Assembly: GCA_900541505.1 (NCBI GenBank) | Contig: UQKK01000025.1 | Coordinates: 1 to 52,572 of the forward strand | Direction: 5' to 3' | Source: an uncultured Ruminococcus sp. | Lineage (GTDB): Bacteria > Bacillota > Clostridia > Lachnospirales > Lachnospiraceae | DNA: 52,572 nt | Shown: positions 49,509 through 52,572 of the stretch, one piece after another | Layout of the letters: the number at the start of each line of letters is the position of its first letter | Position numbering within the stretch: position 1 is the stretch's first letter | Translations under genes and position numbers: made by a program | Notes under the pieces: model-generated | Told to the model about the DNA's origin: nothing | What the model saw: the letters and a program-made list of their open reading frames with translations, nothing else | The model's database searches: none

Positions 49509-50555
49509 ATGAAATTATCATTTCGATGGTATGGCACAGACGATGCGGTCACACTGAAATATATCAGACAGATTCCGAACATGAGCGCGATTGTCACAGC
49601 GGTCTATGATGTGCCTTCAGGGGAAGTGTGGAGCAGAGAGAGCATCGCTGCTCTGAAAAAAGAAGTGGAGGCAAATGACCTGCGCTTTGAAGTAATCGAG
49701 AGTGTCCCTGTCCATGAGGATATCAAGCTTGGTAAGCCCTCCAGGGATAAATATATAGCCAATTACCAGGAGAATATCCGCAGGCTGGGAGAGGCGGGAA
49801 TCCGCTGTATCTGTTATAATTTTATGCCTGTATTTGACTGGACAAGGACACAATTAGATAAGGAATTTCCGGACGGCTCTACTGCGCTGGTATATTATGA
49901 GGAGCAGCTTAAGCGGATGGACCCTCTGACCGGGGAGCTTTCTCTTCCCGGATGGGATGCCAGCTATACAAAGGAGACGTTGAAAGAAGTATTTGATGCA
50001 TATGCGGAAATTACAGAGGAAGATTTGTGGGCGAACCTGGAGTACTTTTTAAAGGCAGTGATTCCGGTAGCGGAGGAGGCAGGGATTGTCATGGCAATCC
50101 ACCAGGATGACCCGCCGTGGTCCATCTTCGGACTGCCGCGCATCATCCGGGATGAAGCGAGTCTGGACAGGATGCTGTCCCTTGTGGACAGTCCCGCGAA
50201 TGGGCTGACCCTATGCACAGGCTCCCTGGGAGCATCGTCGGAGAATGACATTGTACATCTTGCAGATAAATATTCGGCGATGGGACGGATTCATTTTGTA
50301 CATTTCAGAAATGTAAGGCTTTTAGAAAACGGATTTGAAGAGGCAGCGCATTATTCTGCGTGTGGAAGTCTGGACATGGTGGAAATCCTTCGCGTCCTCC
50401 ATAAGAATAAATTCGAGGGATACATCCGCCCTGACCATGGACGTATGATATGGGGCGAGACGGGACGACCGGGATACGGTCTGTATGACCGGGCACTGGG
50501 AGCTTCCTATATCAACGGAATCTGGGAGACACTGGAAAAACTGGACAGCAAGTAA
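49509..50555 (+). CDS. uxuA: Mannonate dehydratase
   Basis: A 348-residue TIM-barrel enzyme that dehydrates D-mannonate to 2-keto-3-deoxygluconate. MKLSFRWYGTDDAVTL starts the family; the metal and substrate site shows IHQDDPPWSIFGLPRI, LCTGSLG, VHFRNV and YIRPDHGRM, all intact. The usual HPDDPP is HQDDPP. The length matches Gram-positive UxuA. The ATG at 49509 has GAGAGGAGAAAG. The frame runs open from 49398 by chance. The next gene, a fructuronate-reductase relative, starts 14 bases later. Confidence 0.94.
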   Translation: MKLSFRWYGTDDAVTLKYIRQIPNMSAIVTAVYDVPSGEVWSRESIAALKKEVEANDLRFEVIESVPVHEDIKLGKPSRDKYIANYQENIRRLGEAGIRCICYNFMPVFDWTRTQLDKEFPDGSTALVYYEEQLKRMDPLTGELSLPGWDASYTKETLKEVFDAYAEITEEDLWANLEYFLKAVIPVAEEAGIVMAIHQDDPPWSIFGLPRIIRDEASLDRMLSLVDSPANGLTLCTGSLGASSENDIVHLADKYSAMGRIHFVHFRNVRLLENGFEEAAHYSACGSLDMVEILRVLHKNKFEGYIRPDHGRMIWGETGRPGYGLYDRALGASYINGIWETLEKLDSK

Positions 50556-50569
50556 AGGAGCGTATTTCT

Positions 50570-52177
50570 ATGGAATTGTCGCAAAAATCATTAGAAACTG
50601 TCAAACAGTGGGAGAGAGCGGGATTTGCGCTGCCTCATTACAACAGGGAGGCGGTCGGGACAGTGACAAAAAAATCACCGGAGTGGCTGCACCTGGGAGC
50701 GGGAAATATTTTCCGCGCATTCATTGCCAATCTGCAGGAGACATTGTTAAATACAGACAGGACAGATAAAGGAATCATTGTGGCAGAAGGGTTTGACTAC
50801 GAAATTGTCGAGAAGATATACCGTCCCAAGGACAATTTGTCTGTTCTGGTGACTTTAAAATCAGACGGGGCAATCGAAAAAACAGTGATAGGAAGTATTG
50901 TGGAATCTCTTGTCATGGATACGGAACATGAGACAGACTGGCAGCGGCTTGAGGATATCTTTCGGGCAGCATCCCTTAAGATGGTCAGCTTTACAATCAC
51001 AGAAAAAGGATACTGCCTCACCGGACCGGATGGAAGCTTTCTAAGACAAGTGGCGGAGGATATGAAACAGGGACCGGATAGCCCGAAAAGCTACATGGGA
51101 AAATTGACGGCACTTTTGTATGCCCGGTATAAGGCAGGCGCGTATCCGCTCGCCCTTGTGAGCATGGACAATTGTTCAAAAAATGGGAAACGTCTGTATG
51201 AGGCGGTCTATGAACTGGCAAATAGCTGGGTGGCGAACAAACTGATTGGAAGCGGATTTTTAGCCTATATCGCAGACCCTGAGCAAGTCTCTTTCCCCTG
51301 GAGTATGATAGATAAAATCACGCCCCGCCCGGATGAGAGCGTAAAAAAGATGCTGAAAGACAGCGGGTTTGACGACGTGGAAACACTGGTGACATCTAAG
51401 AATACATACATCGCACCTTTTGTAAATGCAGAGGAACCGCAGTATCTGGTCATTGAGGATTGCTTTCCGAACGGAAAGCCGCCTCTCGAAAAAGCAGGTG
51501 TTTTGTTCACGTCCAGAGAGACCGTGGAGAGGGTAGAGAAAATGAAAGTTTCTACCTGCTTAAACCCGCTTCATACGACACTGGCTGTGTTCGGCTGTCT
51601 GCTTGGGTATCAGCGAATATCAGAGGAGATGAAAAACCCGGACCTGCGGAGGCTTGTAGAGAAGATTGGCTATACGGAAGGGCTGCCGGTTGTGGTAAAC
51701 CCTGGTATCATAGACCCGAAAGCATTTATCGATGAGGTGCTGCAGGTGCGTATCCCCAATCCTTTCATGCCGGATACACCCCAACGCATTGCAACAGATA
51801 CTTCACAGAAATTGGGAGTGCGGTTCGGTGAGACGATTAAGGCATACAGAGACAGTGCAGATAAAGACGTATCAGAGCTTCAAGGTATTCCGCTTGTACT
51901 GGCGGGATGGTGTCGGTATCTGATGGGAGTGGATGATGAAGGCGAGCATTTCACACTCAGTCCGGACCCTATGCTGGAAGAAACCGTAAAATACGTAGAA
52001 GGAATTTCTCTGGGAGAAAACCGGGATTTCCACAAAGAATTGTATCCTCTGTTGTCCAATGCCGATATTTTTGGAGTAGATTTGTACGAGGCAGGAATGG
52101 GAGAAAAAGTAGAAGCCTATTTCGCAGAACTGGTTTCCGGTAAAGGGGCAGTGAAAAAAACATTGGCAAACGTATAA
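50570..52177 (+). CDS. Mannitol dehydrogenase family oxidoreductase (fructuronate reductase/UxuB-like)
   Basis: A 535-residue long-chain polyol dehydrogenase. The N-terminal Rossmann motif is HLGAGNIFRAFIAN; the catalytic region has STCLNPLHTTLAVFGCLLG and the C-terminal part has NPFMPDTPQRIATDTSQKLGVRF. The family interconverts D-fructuronate and D-mannonate, or fructose and mannitol, with NAD(H). Being next to UxuA, a keto-acid to mannonate reduction is favoured. The ATG at 50570 follows AAAGGAGCG. It is the last gene of the operon. Confidence 0.9.
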   Translation: MELSQKSLETVKQWERAGFALPHYNREAVGTVTKKSPEWLHLGAGNIFRAFIANLQETLLNTDRTDKGIIVAEGFDYEIVEKIYRPKDNLSVLVTLKSDGAIEKTVIGSIVESLVMDTEHETDWQRLEDIFRAASLKMVSFTITEKGYCLTGPDGSFLRQVAEDMKQGPDSPKSYMGKLTALLYARYKAGAYPLALVSMDNCSKNGKRLYEAVYELANSWVANKLIGSGFLAYIADPEQVSFPWSMIDKITPRPDESVKKMLKDSGFDDVETLVTSKNTYIAPFVNAEEPQYLVIEDCFPNGKPPLEKAGVLFTSRETVERVEKMKVSTCLNPLHTTLAVFGCLLGYQRISEEMKNPDLRRLVEKIGYTEGLPVVVNPGIIDPKAFIDEVLQVRIPNPFMPDTPQRIATDTSQKLGVRFGETIKAYRDSADKDVSELQGIPLVLAGWCRYLMGVDDEGEHFTLSPDPMLEETVKYVEGISLGENRDFHKELYPLLSNADIFGVDLYEAGMGEKVEAYFAELVSGKGAVKKTLANV

Positions 52178-52212
52178 AAATTAAAAATAACGTATAAAAG
52201 AAATGAAAATGC

Positions 52213-52270
52213 TTGGAGCAGGCACGGCTATGAAAATTTGAATGTCATGGTAGCGCCTGCTCCAACTTTT
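52213..52270 (+). terminator. Terminator of the operon
   Basis: A 10-base stem TGGAGCAGGC / GCCTGCTCCA with a partly paired interior is followed by ACTTTTG. It lies 36 bases after the last stop codon. Confidence 0.75.
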
Positions 52271-52353
52271 GTGGATGAAAATTCCTCTGTGAAGTTACGA
52301 AATAGTTCGCTTTTCGGGTGCCTCAGGAATTATAAACTCCTGATACAGCTTTC

Positions 52354-52572
52354 TCAATCCGAATCTTCACCAATCTTAAATTCTTGATATAGTTTCTTGC
52401 GGTATGCACTATCAGAAACAGCTTTTAGAAAATCATCTGTCCTTCCCGCTTTTACAAGATACTCCGCGAGTTTCATACCAGCTTCTTCCCCCTGCTGGAA
52501 GCCCTCAGCCAGATTGCCTTCCCGTTCCAAGCGCCTGTATTTTTCTTCGTCAAATTCATAGATACTCACTTT
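52354..52572 (-). CDS. C-terminal end of an Rpn/PD-(D/E)XK transposase-like protein (partial)
   Basis: A reverse-strand frame of 72 residues that runs off the window, so the start is missing. It reads YEFDEEKYRRLEREGN, then EGFQQGEEAGMKLAEYL, then a short helical tail. This Gly/Glu-spaced helix is typical of the C-termini of Rpn family putative transposase/nuclease proteins frequent in Lachnospiraceae. The nuclease core itself would lie outside, so the call is tentative. Confidence 0.55.
   Translation of the reverse strand, partial: KVSIYEFDEEKYRRLEREGNLAEGFQQGEEAGMKLAEYLVKAGRTDDFLKAVSDSAYRKKLYQEFKIGEDSD

Overview
The window reads as chromosomal DNA of a spore-forming anaerobic Firmicute, most likely a gut Lachnospiraceae (Clostridia). 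The evidence is the sporulation genes (GPR protease, SpoIIP), T-box control of tryptophan metabolism, strong AGGAGG-type ribosome binding sites, frequent TTG/GTG starts, and the Clostridia-like order dgt-dnaG-rpoD-trmK-nif3 and rimP-nusA-rnpM-L7Ae-infB-rbfA-DHH-truB-ribF-rpsO-pnp. No genus is claimed. All calls come from reading the sequence; no database search was run.

Layout. 1-2000: a tryptophan-specific T-box leader and a stand-alone TrpB2-type tryptophan synthase beta chain. 2100-5930: a small accessory stretch with a DUF4143-type ATPase, two paralogous XRE regulators and a third divergent one, a tRNA-Leu(AAG) and a sugar O-acetyltransferase. 6000-13300: a two-domain PPK2 polyphosphate kinase, then dgt, primase, the housekeeping sigma factor, TrmK and a Nif3-like protein. 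13380-18080: a TGS-fused nucleoside kinase, a membrane protein with a long Asp/Tyr/Arg-rich tail (opposite strand) and an ABC-F ATPase. 18180-22590: ilvN-ilvC, a MATE exporter, a PRTase-fold protein and rpsT (opposite strand). 22828-29470: gpr, spoIIP and a second-type topoisomerase pair (ParE/ParC-like). 29520-41070: the transcription/translation superoperon from rimP to ribF, then rpsO and pnp, each with its own promoter and leader.

41100-52270 is the most distinctive region. A divergent GntR/FCD regulator faces an eight-gene same-strand cluster: class III (GSA-like) aminotransferase, M24 (prolidase/creatinase-fold) hydrolase, sugar-type ABC importer (lipoprotein, permease, double ATPase), catabolic-type glutamate dehydrogenase, mannonate dehydratase UxuA, and a fructuronate-reductase/mannitol-dehydrogenase family enzyme. 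Two identical perfect palindromes (ATCTGA-AATA-TCAGAT), 109 bp apart, lie between regulator and operon; one sits just after the operon's -10 box. Intergenic stem-loops divide the operon into segments. The gene set suggests import of a nitrogen-bearing, sugar-acid-like substrate, hydrolysis, transamination to glutamate, ammonia release by glutamate dehydrogenase, and entry of the carbon skeleton into the mannonate/2-keto-3-deoxygluconate route. The substrate is unknown, and no KDG kinase, KDPG aldolase or uronate isomerase gene is present here.

The window ends inside a reverse-strand gene with a C-terminus like Rpn/PD-(D/E)XK transposase-like proteins.
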